Assembly: GCF_900107415.1 (NCBI RefSeq) | Contig: NZ_FNPX01000008.1 | Span: forward strand, 62,001-126,000 | Reading direction: 5' to 3' | Length of the DNA stretch: 64,000 bases | DNA from: Jannaschia faecimaris | GTDB taxonomy: Bacteria; Pseudomonadota; Alphaproteobacteria; Rhodobacterales; Rhodobacteraceae | Part shown: in pieces, positions 33,760 through 43,194 of the stretch | Layout: each line of letters begins with the position of its first letter | Numbering within the stretch: the stretch's first letter is position 1 | The notes under the pieces: model-generated | The model's input: the letters and a program-made list of their open reading frames with translations, nothing else | Databases searched by the model: none | What the model was told of the DNA's origin: nothing | Translations under genes and position numbers: made by a program

Positions 33760-34191
33760 GATTGGTTTTCTACTCTTACATACTTGGCCGATGAACATGG
33801 CAACTTTGGGCTCTTTGCCATCATTCAACGCGTCGTCACCCCACGGCGGCTTCAGACCGCCAAACGTCCCGTCTCCGATCCATCCGTTTGAAAAGAGTGA
33901 AGCTTCGGCGTTACAGGAACGGCGACAGTCGTCCGCCATCTCAAACCAGACATCGCTCGATCCGATCCATATCGACCGCTCCGAGCCCAAAGCGGTCGGA
34001 CCAAATAGCGTTCTTTGCAGTTGCCGTTATACGTCAGAAGACCGATCGGTTAAAATATGCTACCCTTCAATCAGTTCAGTGCATTGTATCCTATTCCAAA
34101 AAAGAAACTTCCCTTGAGGCAGACTTAAAAAAGTTAATCCAGCGGTAAAACATCCGTCAGCAGGCGACGTAACCCAAGGGAGGAAGAAGTC
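33760..34191. other. 432-bp intergenic region
   Basis: No credible ORF. Near 33797 the phrase ACTTTGGGCTC resembles the flank of the dispersed repeat, but the rest does not match. The last 20 bp hold the ribosome-binding site GGGAGG of the next gene. Confidence 0.45.
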
Positions 34192-34806
34192 ATGTCTTCA
34201 CCAAAATACATGATGATAACCGTGGCAAAATGTGCGCCACAGCAATATGGCCAAGCGATCGAACACCTGGAAAGTCTGGCCAACGACCTAAAGACTGGGG
34301 CGGGGGCGGTGACAACCCGGCATGGTATTGTGGCGACAGGTGAGCATACGGGTCAGCTCATTCTGTTTCAAACGTATGAAGAAATGAATGGTATTGACCG
34401 GGCGTTTGGCGTTTACGAAAAGTCAGAAGCTTATAAGGGCCTTGTGCACGATATTGCTATCTCGGTCACGCTTCGAAACATCCTTCGCATTGAAGACGTG
34501 GGGCTTAAAAACCCGTCCAGCGATGTTCCAGCCTATGGCGTTGCCACGCGCGTAAAGTCGGCAGGGCTCGAATTGGACAGATTACGCGCAGCCGTACCTC
34601 ACTTCGAGAAAAATGGAGCTATGATATTTCGGTACTGCACTATTCTGACAGGACCCACAGCGGGGCATAGACTTCTAGTCGTGGGCTACCCGTCGATGGA
34701 CGCGGTAGAAAAGACATATGATGCGCTAAGAGGCAGCGCAGAATACAATGAAATTCTGGAGACCCATGAGATTGAATGGCGTAATATAATTCGCATAACC
34801 GGCTAA
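34192..34806 (+). CDS. hypothetical protein with two ferredoxin-like (alpha/beta-barrel) repeats
   Basis: 204 residues that appear to be two copies of a roughly 100-residue module. The first runs from SSPKYMMITVAKCAPQQYGQ to YKGLVHDIAISVTLRNILRI. The second runs from YGVATRVKSAGLELDRLRAA to YNEILETHEIEWRNIIRITG. Both have the beta-alpha-beta order and end with an E/I-R-N-I-(L/I)-RI strand. Dimeric alpha/beta-barrel proteins of this kind include antibiotic-biosynthesis monooxygenase-like enzymes, but I see no catalytic residue. GGGAGG precedes the start. Cytoplasmic. Confidence 0.65.
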   Translation: MSSPKYMMITVAKCAPQQYGQAIEHLESLANDLKTGAGAVTTRHGIVATGEHTGQLILFQTYEEMNGIDRAFGVYEKSEAYKGLVHDIAISVTLRNILRIEDVGLKNPSSDVPAYGVATRVKSAGLELDRLRAAVPHFEKNGAMIFRYCTILTGPTAGHRLLVVGYPSMDAVEKTYDALRGSAEYNEILETHEIEWRNIIRITG

Positions 34807-35245
34807 GAAGTCGGCATCAACTGCAGCGAATGGCCAGACTAGTGTCTGGCCATTTAAATTTCAGTGAACGGCGGTTTCGTCCCGCAAGTCGGTCATTGGC
34901 CCCTCGGACCTCGCTACAGTCGCGACCAATATCCGCTTTTCTCGCTGCGGTGCAGCTGGTGGCTTTGGTCAGTTACATTGCTGCATCTGCGAGTGTCAGC
35001 ACCGAAGCATGTCTGCTTCGGGCTCCAAGGAGACGCTCGCTGCGCGAAGCGCCAATGCCCGCTTCAGACTGACTTCTTCGACCAATATCGATAAGGCGTC
35101 AGAACGCACTGATGATAGAATCTACAAAAGATCATCAGCTCCGATAGCCCTCTGAAATCCCGCTATAATTCTTACACCAAGTCCTGTGCCCATCCAAAAC
35201 TGATGGCCTTACGCCGGTCTCAATAGATTTCATCATGAGATTAAG
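34807..35245. other. 439-bp intergenic region with repeat copy 3
   Basis: No credible ORF; several 60-80 codon ORFs overlap on both strands and show no family character. Repeat copy 3 lies at 35020-35045. Confidence 0.5.
35020..35045 (+). repeat. 26-bp dispersed repeat, copy 3
   Basis: Same length as copies 1, 2 and 4, beginning GGGCTCC and ending CTCGCTGCGC. The central GCGGAC reads GGAGAC here. Confidence 0.6.
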
Positions 35246-35371
35246 ATGGCACTTTCCAAACAAGCGAAGACGCTGAACAAGAACCAGATAAGTGCTGTCC
35301 TTAACTATTTGAGAGGCCGAAGAAACCAGCTTCGCAATCAAGTGATCTTCCTGCTGTCGGTCAAAGTGGGG
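35246..35371 (+). pseudogene. integrase relic, N-terminal fragment
   Basis: About 42 codons (MALSKQAKTLNKNQISAVLN, then YLRGRRNQLRNQVIFLLSVK) match the start of a tyrosine-recombinase family seen in Rhodobacteraceae (QAKTL...VIFLLSVKAGLRAKEI). After VKVGL the match stops and the frame continues with unrelated residues to 35446. The catalytic part is missing. It differs from the relic at 28637, so at least two integrase genes have entered this region. Confidence 0.65.
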
Positions 35372-35735
35372 CTGCTCAGCGCCTTGACCTCAACCGAACT
35401 GCTGGAATTCTGCGAATACACAGATGAAGAAGAGGAACGGCATTGATAGCGCTCTGCGCTTGTCTCGGTGATGTTAACACGTTGGGCGGGAAGTGGACAT
35501 TCCCTGCGCGGGTTTTGAACGTCGAACTAGCGGACCAATGACCTTCGCAATCCGGAGCCTTTGAGGCAGCGGAGAGGGGTTTCATTCTGCAGCGCCGCAT
35601 GTCGAAGCGGACGTCGGACTCCGCTGCGGTGTCTTTGGCCAACCAACGGGAATTTAACCGCTTGCGAAAGGAGTGCTGAGCTTTCGCCCGCTATACCCGA
35701 TGCACGATGCGAGGACATGCCAGCCAGCATGGATA
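35372..35735. other. 364-bp intergenic region with repeat copy 4
   Basis: No credible ORF. Repeat copy 4 is at 35484-35509. A further degenerate copy with a 3-bp insertion may start near 35604 (GAAGCGGACGTC). Confidence 0.45.
35484..35509 (+). repeat. 26-bp dispersed repeat, copy 4
   Basis: Matches copy 1 at 18 of 26 positions without a gap, sharing GGGC, TGGAC/CGGAC and CTGCGC. Confidence 0.55.
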
Positions 35736-36560
35736 CTACGACCGGAGGCGTAACGGTGCCATATCAATGCGATAGTCTTCACCAACCCGAAACACGGTCC
35801 CATTGGGAACCTGATACCAGTCGTCCCCATGCGTGATCGGTTCAGATGCGACTTCTGCCGCAAGATAAGAGCGCTTCGGGTCATGATGCACATGCGGCTG
35901 ACCGCAGATGGGACAGCTGTAAGTGTGATCGCGCACCAGATAGAAAAGCGACCTGTTCAGGCATGATCCGATCATATGCTCTCCGTTTGTCAGGATGATA
36001 TTCAGCCCGACACGCGCGTCTGGATCAACTTCTGCCGACCACATTATGATCTGTTCAAGGCCGGCTCTTGCCGTCTCAAATAGACCGCGTTCAGGATGCT
36101 GCAGGAACAGCCCCATGAGGTATCGGAAGATGTGTTCGCTATCCGTTGTCCCTTCAATCTCGGATCGGTGCAGCGGATCAAAATGGTCCAGCATCTTTTC
36201 ACGGACCTCGTCGAAATTTGGGATCGTCCCATTATGGGCAAAAATCCAGCGACCGTGATGGAACGGGTGGGTGTTTTCGATGCTAGTCCCGCCCACCGTG
36301 GCACGCCGAACATGGGCCACGACGGTCCGCGCATAGACTCGCGCTGCCTTTCGGCTGAAATGCTCGCCATGAAAGGCAGCCCAGACCTGTTTTTCAATCA
36401 TCGGAGTTCCGTTGGGATATTCCGCGACCCCCCAACCGTGGCCATGCGCAAACCCCTGCATGTCACGCTTGCTCTGTTGCATCAGCGCGTTTTGCGATTT
36501 CACCAGGCTGCATTCGACCCTGGTCGGTTCATTGGCGTGCATAGCATAGAGACGGCACAT
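35736..36560 (-). CDS. class II glutamine amidotransferase (EgtC/YafJ-like)
   Basis: 274 residues. The second residue is Cys, the N-terminal nucleophile after Met removal (MCRLYAMHA). VVAHVRRATVGG, then NTHPFHHGRWIFAHNGTIPN, and TTDSEHIFRYLMGLF are the substrate and ammonia-site segments of the GATase II fold. EgtC hydrolyses a gamma-glutamyl bond in ergothioneine synthesis; most relatives have unknown substrates. AGAGGAG precedes the start. It is divergent from the ATP-grasp ligase gene, 98 bp apart, so the two may share regulation and a pathway. Confidence 0.83.
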   Translation of the reverse strand: MCRLYAMHANEPTRVECSLVKSQNALMQQSKRDMQGFAHGHGWGVAEYPNGTPMIEKQVWAAFHGEHFSRKAARVYARTVVAHVRRATVGGTSIENTHPFHHGRWIFAHNGTIPNFDEVREKMLDHFDPLHRSEIEGTTDSEHIFRYLMGLFLQHPERGLFETARAGLEQIIMWSAEVDPDARVGLNIILTNGEHMIGSCLNRSLFYLVRDHTYSCPICGQPHVHHDPKRSYLAAEVASEPITHGDDWYQVPNGTVFRVGEDYRIDMAPLRLRS

Positions 36561-36658
36561 GAATGGATTCTCCTCTTTGGGTCACAGAATAGGCAATTAA
36601 TCTTGGCCTGCCTGACCGAGATCAAATCTCGTAGAGATATTTCACCCAAAAAGGATCT

Positions 36659-38074
36659 ATGACGGATCGTAACCCACCTACGGATCGCGGGGATCAACGC
36701 CTTGTTGCAGACCTGCTTGATGACGAACCGGCACTGCTGTCATCACTGAATTTTGGACCGTATGTTGCTCAAGGGCGCGCTGATGGGCCATCCTTGCTGA
36801 TCGGGGACCAGTCCGAAATTGCACTGTTTGTATCGGCACAGGCATCGCGGCTTGATTATCGCATGGCTTTGTTGGCAAAGTCCGGCGACAGCGTATTGGT
36901 CCGCAGGCGGGTCCGCTGTTTCGAGGACTATCTTGCAGAAGTTCTGGGGCAAGAAGACGTTACATACCTGCATGGATCCGCTGATGACGCCCGCCCGGTT
37001 GCGCAACAGGTACGCACATCCGGGAAGATTCTGGAAATGCTGGCCTACTCGGTACAAAGGTCGAGCGGCTTGATATTGAAACCCTACCTGACGACGGGCC
37101 ACAGTTGGCGCTTGGCTCAAAGTCTGGGAGAGGCAACCAAATGCTGTATCCATGTCTGGGGGCCCTCACCAAGACTGGCGCAGCGGGTCAATAACAAGCT
37201 TTGGTTCGGACAGCTTGCCCGCAGCATTCTAGGCAATCAAGCAACGCCCCCCACGCAGGCGGCATACGGCCCGGCGGCGGCGGCAGGGTTGGTGAGCCGG
37301 ATGAGCAGGACGTGCAGTCAGATCGTGGTCAAAGTGCCTGATAGCGCAGGCTCAGCAGGAAACCTTCGCCTCGACACAGCTACGGTTCGGGGCAAAAGCC
37401 TTGATGACCTGAGAAACTTCCTGCTGCGTCGTATTCGAACTTTCGGTTGGCAAGACACATACCCGATCCTGGTGGGTGTATGGGACGAGGATGTCACGTG
37501 CAGCCCTTCTGCACAGATCTGGGTGCCGCGTGTTCAAGATGGCCCACCTGTTGTCGAGGGCATCTTTGAACAACACGTCCGTGACAGCGCGGCCACCTTT
37601 GTAGGCGCATCGCCGTCGACCTTGCCACAAGTATTGCAGGACCATTTGAGCGCTGAGGCGTTACGCATTGCGGGCATCTTGCAGCGACTTGGATATTTCG
37701 GAAGGTGCAGCTTTGACGCGGTGATATTCCGCGCCGCTGACGGGATCGGCAAGATCCACTGGATCGAATGTAACGGACGTTGGAGCGGAGTCTCTATCCC
37801 GATGACAGCAGCAGCTATTCTTTCGGGGACGCGGCCTGGCCCAGCCATCTCGATTGTTCAGGAACTGCACCCTGGCCGTCAGATGCAAACTAAAGCCCTT
37901 TTGCAGCGGCTTGGTGACCTGTTGTTTCGGTTCGGGCATAACAAAACAGGTGTGGTTGTGATGTCCCCGCCTGAACACGACGATGGTACACAGATAAATC
38001 TGCTTTCGATGTCTCAGACGCAGGCTGATTGCGATGGAATTCTGCATGAAGCAATGCAACGGATTCTGGACTAA
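36659..38074 (+). CDS. pre-ATP-grasp / PGM1-type ligase
   Basis: 471 residues. An N-terminal region (about 1-190) without catalytic motif matches the pre-ATP-grasp domain. The ATP-grasp part follows, with the nucleotide-binding lysine in SQIVVKVPDSAGSAGN and the metal-binding end WIECNGRWSGVSIPM (Glu and Asn). The C-terminal ~85 residues (MQTKALLQRLGDLLF onward) look like the PGM1_C region of the pheganomycin peptide ligase group. Such enzymes form amide bonds with ATP. The substrate is unknown. AAGGA is only 3 nt before the ATG at 36659. Divergent from an amidotransferase. Confidence 0.68.
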   Translation: MTDRNPPTDRGDQRLVADLLDDEPALLSSLNFGPYVAQGRADGPSLLIGDQSEIALFVSAQASRLDYRMALLAKSGDSVLVRRRVRCFEDYLAEVLGQEDVTYLHGSADDARPVAQQVRTSGKILEMLAYSVQRSSGLILKPYLTTGHSWRLAQSLGEATKCCIHVWGPSPRLAQRVNNKLWFGQLARSILGNQATPPTQAAYGPAAAAGLVSRMSRTCSQIVVKVPDSAGSAGNLRLDTATVRGKSLDDLRNFLLRRIRTFGWQDTYPILVGVWDEDVTCSPSAQIWVPRVQDGPPVVEGIFEQHVRDSAATFVGASPSTLPQVLQDHLSAEALRIAGILQRLGYFGRCSFDAVIFRAADGIGKIHWIECNGRWSGVSIPMTAAAILSGTRPGPAISIVQELHPGRQMQTKALLQRLGDLLFRFGHNKTGVVVMSPPEHDDGTQINLLSMSQTQADCDGILHEAMQRILD

Positions 38075-38621
38075 GAGTTGGTCGAGGTAAGCCGCTTGGC
38101 ATTTCACCGCGAACGGCAGGTTCGAGCCATAGCTGCCGTTCATGCCTGATGCGGCAATCAGTTTCTTTGAGCCAAAATTACTTGGCAAGAGGCTCTTAAG
38201 GACACCCCAAGAAAATGCCGTGGAGTTCTTCAGCGCCGTGAATCGTTCTAGCCCTGATCTTGCCGCCGAATGTTTCTTGGATTATTTTCACGGTTTCACG
38301 GTTTCACGGTTTCACGGTTTCACGGTTTCACGGTTTCACGGTAGGAAGTCTTTCTTCTGGGCGGAAGGTCACAGAGCTGACGCGCTGCGATCTCGGTAGC
38401 TCAGTGCCTCCCTGTATTATTCAAGACGTTAATTTTCGTGTTGTCGCATGATGTACCTTATGAACGGCGCAGAATGATCGCCGTTGGTTCAAGCCATAAA
38501 GAATCGAGTCTAATGACTGCAACGCTGTATTGAACGCCACCGGTACGTCCCGGCTCTGGTTAAGATCGTGCACACTGACGGCTGTGCCTGCGTTGCTACA
38601 ATCTGAACGTCGCAAGCCGCT
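38075..38621. other. 547-bp intergenic region with octamer array
   Basis: The region between the ligase and the large kinase. It holds an 85-codon ORF (38142-38399, plus) whose N-terminal part looks weakly coding but that reads through the octamer repeat; I do not call it a gene. The octamer array is at 38286-38341. Confidence 0.5.
38286..38341 (+). repeat. octanucleotide tandem repeat, 7 perfect copies
   Basis: TTTCACGG is repeated seven times without error (56 bp). Because 8 is not a multiple of three, any ORF crossing it would change frame with copy number; any promoter beside it would change spacing. Short sequence repeats of this kind slip during replication. Confidence 0.9.
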
Positions 38622-41600
38622 TTAGTCCAGTACCTCGCGTAATGTGCGCGCCAATTCCTGCAAACCGTAAGGCTTGCGCAGTGTCCGGTAGCCACCCTTT
38701 CTGGTCTTCCCGTTTGGCTCAACCCCCTTTGAATAACCGGTAGCCAACAGGATTTTTACGGCAGGCCTCAAAGCCACCGCCTTTTCAGCCACATCATAGC
38801 CTGTCATTCCGCCCGGCATGACGACGTCGGACAGTACCAGATCGATATCTTCGCGCTGCTCCAATATCTTCATTGCTTGCGGGCCGTCCGAAGCGAAAAC
38901 AACCTTGTATTGCAATTCCTCAAGGCGTGTCACAGTCAAGCGTCGGACTTTCGGATCGTCCTCGACCACTAGAATAGTTTCGGTCCCCGTTTCTGAGACT
39001 TTTTCGGATGTTAAAGCTTTTCTGGTCCCCACTCTTTCCACAGCAACGGGCAGGAATAGATTGATTGTGGCTCCCTGTCCGGCCTCACTGTAAATTGCTA
39101 CGTGCCCCCCAGACTGTTTCGCAAAGCCATATACCATACTAAGCCCCAAGCCCGATCCAGCCCTCGGTCCCTTTGTGGTGAAAAACGGTTCGAACGCCCG
39201 CGATTGCGTCTCGGGAGTCATACCGACGCCCGTGTCAGTAACGGATAGACAAACATAGTCCCCCGGCATGACATCGATCTGAGTGGCCGCAAAGTCGGCA
39301 TCCAGCGCAACATTCCGGGTCTCCAGTGTAAGAGTTCCGCCATTCGGCATTGCATCGCGCGCATTGATCGCCAGATTCAGGATCGCGCTTTCGATCTGGC
39401 CCGGGTCTGCAAGCGTTGCTTGAAGATCGTCAGCAAGCCGAGTTTCAATGTTGATCTGCTCATTTAGAGTACGCTCGAGGAGCGGAAGCATCGTTCTTAC
39501 CAAGTCGTTCAAAGCGACGCTTTCCGGTGCAAGGGACTGGCTTTTCGAGAAGGATAACAATTGACTGGTGAGCGCTGCACCCAGACTTGACGCCTCCAGC
39601 GCCTCATCGATAAGCTCACGCAACTGGACGTCGTCGGTTCGCATTTCGAGTAATTCAAGATTTCCAATGACAACTGTTAGCAAGTTGTTAAAGTCATGTG
39701 CCAAGCCACCCGTCAATTGACCGACTGCCTCCATTTTCTGGGCGCGCTGCAATTCAGCCTGCCTTTTCTTATCCACCGTCAGATCATGAATGATCCCTAG
39801 AAAATGGCGCGCGCCGTCGATCTCCAATTCAGACACCGTCAGCCGGATCGGAACTCGGGAACCATCCTTGCGTCCCGCATCCATCTCGCGTCCGATTCCA
39901 ATGATCTTCTTTTCGCCGGTCTTGATGTAATGCTCCAGGTAGCCGTCGTGCCTGCTGCGATCGGGTTCAGGCATCAGCATCTTGACGTTCTGACCAAGAA
40001 CCTCATTAGCCTTGAATCCGAAAATACCCTCTGCGCCTGAGCTGAAAGTGCCAACAATTCCGTGCTCATCAATTGTCAGAATCGCCTCAGGCGCGGCATC
40101 AAGGATGGCGCGGAGCCGTGTTTCCCGATCCTGAATGGCTCGCTGCGCCTTCTTCTCGTCAGTTACATCTTCCACCACCAGCAGAATACACTCTTGGCCT
40201 TTCGGCCGCCCTTCGATCCGTCTGGCACTCAGGAGCATGTCTCTCCGTCCGAGACCAAAGGTATCCAGCTGCAGATCAAAGGCCTCCACCACAGCTTTCT
40301 CAGGCAAAATGGTTTCCAGAAATTCGCGTAGCCGAGGGACGTCCCATTGCCGGTTCTGGATCGAGAACAGGTCTCTTCCGATAATACCCGCCCCTTCCGT
40401 CGGGAACATTCGATCGAACGACCGACTAGCCGAGAGGATTGTGAATGTATCGTCAAGCACCAGCATTGGTTCACGCATGGTGCTGATAATGCTCTCGGCA
40501 AATTCCCGGGCATTTGCGGTCTCACGCTGCAAGGTCTTGAGGTCCGATACATCTACAAATGTCACCACGACACCATCAATCTTGCCTCTTTGCGTACGGT
40601 AGGGAAGAATGCGGCGAACGAACCAACGTCCATCTACGCTTTCAACTTCACGTTCGGCTGGAACAAGGGTTTCAAGGACTAATTCAGCGTCCTTGAGAAG
40701 GTCCGGATCCTTGACCTTGCCAGTGATGTCGCTGAATGGACGCTCGACATCTTTGCTGATCAGGTTGAACAACTCGCGTGTCGCTGGCGTAAACCGCATG
40801 ATCTTGAATCCAGTATCGAGAAATAACGTTGCAATACCTGAGCTTGACAGCAAGTTATTGAGATCATCCGACATCCGACGTTCTTCGTCGATCTTCTGCT
40901 GAAGCTGGGTGTTAAGCGTTGTCAGTTCTTCATTCAGTGATTGCAGTTCTTCCTTGGATGTCTCCAACTCTTCGTTCGTCGACTGAAACTCCTCGTTCAT
41001 CGACATGGCCTCTTCATTAACGGCCTTCAGTTCCTCCGTGGTCTGCTCATAATCACTGATAGTGTTGCGCAAATCAGTCCGCGTCGTTTCAAGCTCCTGT
41101 TCCAGCTGGCGATTTATTTCGGCGTTCGATTCTTCCGCTGCGGACACAACCGGAGTCGTGGGTTGGTCAGCGAAGGTGGCCAGGAACAACCTGGCTTCGT
41201 CCAAGGTCACCGGATGAACTTGAATCTCCACTCCGACTCTTTCGCCGTTGCGCGTGATCGTGGCCCTTTCCCTTACCCCTGTATCTTTCGTCCGCGCCGC
41301 CCGAATGGCGGTGCTCAGTCGCGCGCGGAGTCCCTCCCGGGCCATGGCGAGGAGATCACGGCTTGTTTCGCCTGACGGCACCCTGAGATAGTCATCCGTG
41401 GGCCCCTCGAAATAAAGGGCCTCTGACTGGTCATTCACAAGAACGGCTGCGGGGGCATAATGTTCGACGAGAAGACTTTGGCTCAACTGCGCCAGCTTGT
41501 TGCCAGTCGCTTGAAACGGCCTGCGTGTCGGAGCGGTCGCTGCATTGGTGAAAGGACGTTGCACAAGGGGGAAATCAAACGAGCGATTACGTGCGTGGTC

Positions 41601-43094
41601 CACGCGTTTGTAGATGCGGTATTTTTTCGACAATGGCTGAAAGTGCGCGCTATTGGTGCCAGTTGTCTCGGACATGCCGAGAAAAAGAATGCCGCCATCA
41701 TTTAGGGCAAAATGAAACATCTGGATGACGCGTTCCTGCGCATCGGGCGTCAAATAAATCATCAGATTGCGACACGAAATCAGGTCAAGTTTAGAGAAAG
41801 GCGCGTCTGATAGAATGTTCTGGTTGGCGAAGACAACCGCATCACGCAATTCCGGTACCACGCGATAGCTATGATCTTCCTTTGTGAAAAACCGTTTCAA
41901 TCTAATGGCGGAAACATCTTCGGAAATGGAATCCGGATAGACCCCATTTCGGGCTATCGTTAACCCACGTTCATCGACGTCGGATGCAAAGATCTGCAAC
42001 CTTACGTCTTTTCGAAGATTTGTAATTTTCTCAATAAACAGAATTGCCAGTGAATAGGCTTCCTCGCCGGTGGCACACCCCGGAATCCATATCCGTACGG
42101 GCTGCCCAGGATCATGGGACTTGACCAGTCCTTCGATTACGGTCTTGTCGAGATACTCAAAAGCATCAGCATCCCTGAAAAACGATGATACGCTGATGAG
42201 GAGATCAGCACAGAGGCTTTTTGCCTCATCTTCCGAGTCCTGCAAGAGCGCGAGGTAGTCACCCGAATTCTCCATGTGCCGCAATGCCATCCGCCGTTCA
42301 ATCCGACGTAGTAATGTGCCATCCTTGTAAAGATCGAAATTTACTGGTGAATGGGCCCGTAGGACAGCGATGATCTGATCCAATGAGCTCTTGGCATCCT
42401 CACCCAATACCTTTTTCGCTTGGGCATTTTGAATGAAAGGATGCCGGACATAACTGACGATAATGTCAGGCATCTTCGGAATCTCAACAACATAATCGAC
42501 CGCCCCGGTCGCAATCGCGCTGCGGGGCATCCCGTCATGCGGTGCCTCGGCAGGCTCCTGCACCAGAACAATGCCGCCTTGTTCCTTAATCTCCCGGATG
42601 GCCGCTGAACCGTCACTGCCCGTGCCCGACAGGATCACTGCGATGGCGTATTGCCCCGAATCCTGGGCCAAGGACCGCAAGAAGAAATCAATCGGCATGC
42701 GCGTGCCGCGGCGGTCTCTTGGTTCAGACAGATGCAATACACCGGCCTTGACCTCTATGTATTTTTTCGGCGGGATGACATAGATATGATCGGGTTGCAC
42801 GCGGATCTGGTCCTCGGCGAGTACAACGGGCATATCTGTGTGCTTGGCCAATAGATCGGCCATGAGACTCTTGTGATCCGGATCGACATGATGGACCAAA
42901 ACGAATGCTGCGCCAGTATCGGAAGGGGCTGCGTCAAGAAAGGCACTATATGCTTGAAGACCTCCGGCAGAGGCACCCAAGCCTACGATAGGAACAATCA
43001 AATCAGCCTTTGCGGTTGCTTTCGCCTTGGCGACTGTTGCAGGGGCGGGCTTGGATTTACCACTTGCGGCAGGTTTTGCTGTTCTTCTCGCCAT
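38622..43094 (-). CDS. CheB-CheR-PAS-histidine kinase-receiver fusion protein
   Basis: 1490 residues. A basic, low-complexity N-terminus (1-30) is followed by a CheB methylesterase domain (about 31-220; Ser42 in GLGASAGGL, His near 68, Asp161) and a CheR methyltransferase domain (about 235-490). A long coiled coil (about 650-740; NEEFQSTNEELETSKEELQS) and PAS domains come next. The histidine kinase core has His1133 in GGLAHDFNNLL, then an HATPase domain (about 1225-1340). The C-terminal receiver has Asp1423 (LSDVVMPGG). CheB has no receiver of its own. It probably links a chemosensory-like signal to a phosphorelay. An IS3 relic lies about 100 bp upstream. Confidence 0.92.
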   Translation of the reverse strand: MARRTAKPAASGKSKPAPATVAKAKATAKADLIVPIVGLGASAGGLQAYSAFLDAAPSDTGAAFVLVHHVDPDHKSLMADLLAKHTDMPVVLAEDQIRVQPDHIYVIPPKKYIEVKAGVLHLSEPRDRRGTRMPIDFFLRSLAQDSGQYAIAVILSGTGSDGSAAIREIKEQGGIVLVQEPAEAPHDGMPRSAIATGAVDYVVEIPKMPDIIVSYVRHPFIQNAQAKKVLGEDAKSSLDQIIAVLRAHSPVNFDLYKDGTLLRRIERRMALRHMENSGDYLALLQDSEDEAKSLCADLLISVSSFFRDADAFEYLDKTVIEGLVKSHDPGQPVRIWIPGCATGEEAYSLAILFIEKITNLRKDVRLQIFASDVDERGLTIARNGVYPDSISEDVSAIRLKRFFTKEDHSYRVVPELRDAVVFANQNILSDAPFSKLDLISCRNLMIYLTPDAQERVIQMFHFALNDGGILFLGMSETTGTNSAHFQPLSKKYRIYKRVDHARNRSFDFPLVQRPFTNAATAPTRRPFQATGNKLAQLSQSLLVEHYAPAAVLVNDQSEALYFEGPTDDYLRVPSGETSRDLLAMAREGLRARLSTAIRAARTKDTGVRERATITRNGERVGVEIQVHPVTLDEARLFLATFADQPTTPVVSAAEESNAEINRQLEQELETTRTDLRNTISDYEQTTEELKAVNEEAMSMNEEFQSTNEELETSKEELQSLNEELTTLNTQLQQKIDEERRMSDDLNNLLSSSGIATLFLDTGFKIMRFTPATRELFNLISKDVERPFSDITGKVKDPDLLKDAELVLETLVPAEREVESVDGRWFVRRILPYRTQRGKIDGVVVTFVDVSDLKTLQRETANAREFAESIISTMREPMLVLDDTFTILSASRSFDRMFPTEGAGIIGRDLFSIQNRQWDVPRLREFLETILPEKAVVEAFDLQLDTFGLGRRDMLLSARRIEGRPKGQECILLVVEDVTDEKKAQRAIQDRETRLRAILDAAPEAILTIDEHGIVGTFSSGAEGIFGFKANEVLGQNVKMLMPEPDRSRHDGYLEHYIKTGEKKIIGIGREMDAGRKDGSRVPIRLTVSELEIDGARHFLGIIHDLTVDKKRQAELQRAQKMEAVGQLTGGLAHDFNNLLTVVIGNLELLEMRTDDVQLRELIDEALEASSLGAALTSQLLSFSKSQSLAPESVALNDLVRTMLPLLERTLNEQINIETRLADDLQATLADPGQIESAILNLAINARDAMPNGGTLTLETRNVALDADFAATQIDVMPGDYVCLSVTDTGVGMTPETQSRAFEPFFTTKGPRAGSGLGLSMVYGFAKQSGGHVAIYSEAGQGATINLFLPVAVERVGTRKALTSEKVSETGTETILVVEDDPKVRRLTVTRLEELQYKVVFASDGPQAMKILEQREDIDLVLSDVVMPGGMTGYDVAEKAVALRPAVKILLATGYSKGVEPNGKTRKGGYRTLRKPYGLQELARTLREVLD

Positions 43095-43194
43095 GCCACC
43101 TCAAATCCCGGCCAAAAAGGCTCTTTTCATGGTTTTGATGTGAGACGATCATGTCTTTCTTCGCCTCCCTTGCGCCAAGAAAACCGCCTTCATC

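Noticed and set aside
38286-38341. CRISPR array
   Set aside because: Units are 8 bp with no spacers, so this is a tandem microsatellite.
38142-38399. 85-codon ORF crossing the octamer repeat
   Set aside because: The repeat gives a HGFTVSRF pattern only by reading frame; no family match and no strong ribosome-binding site.
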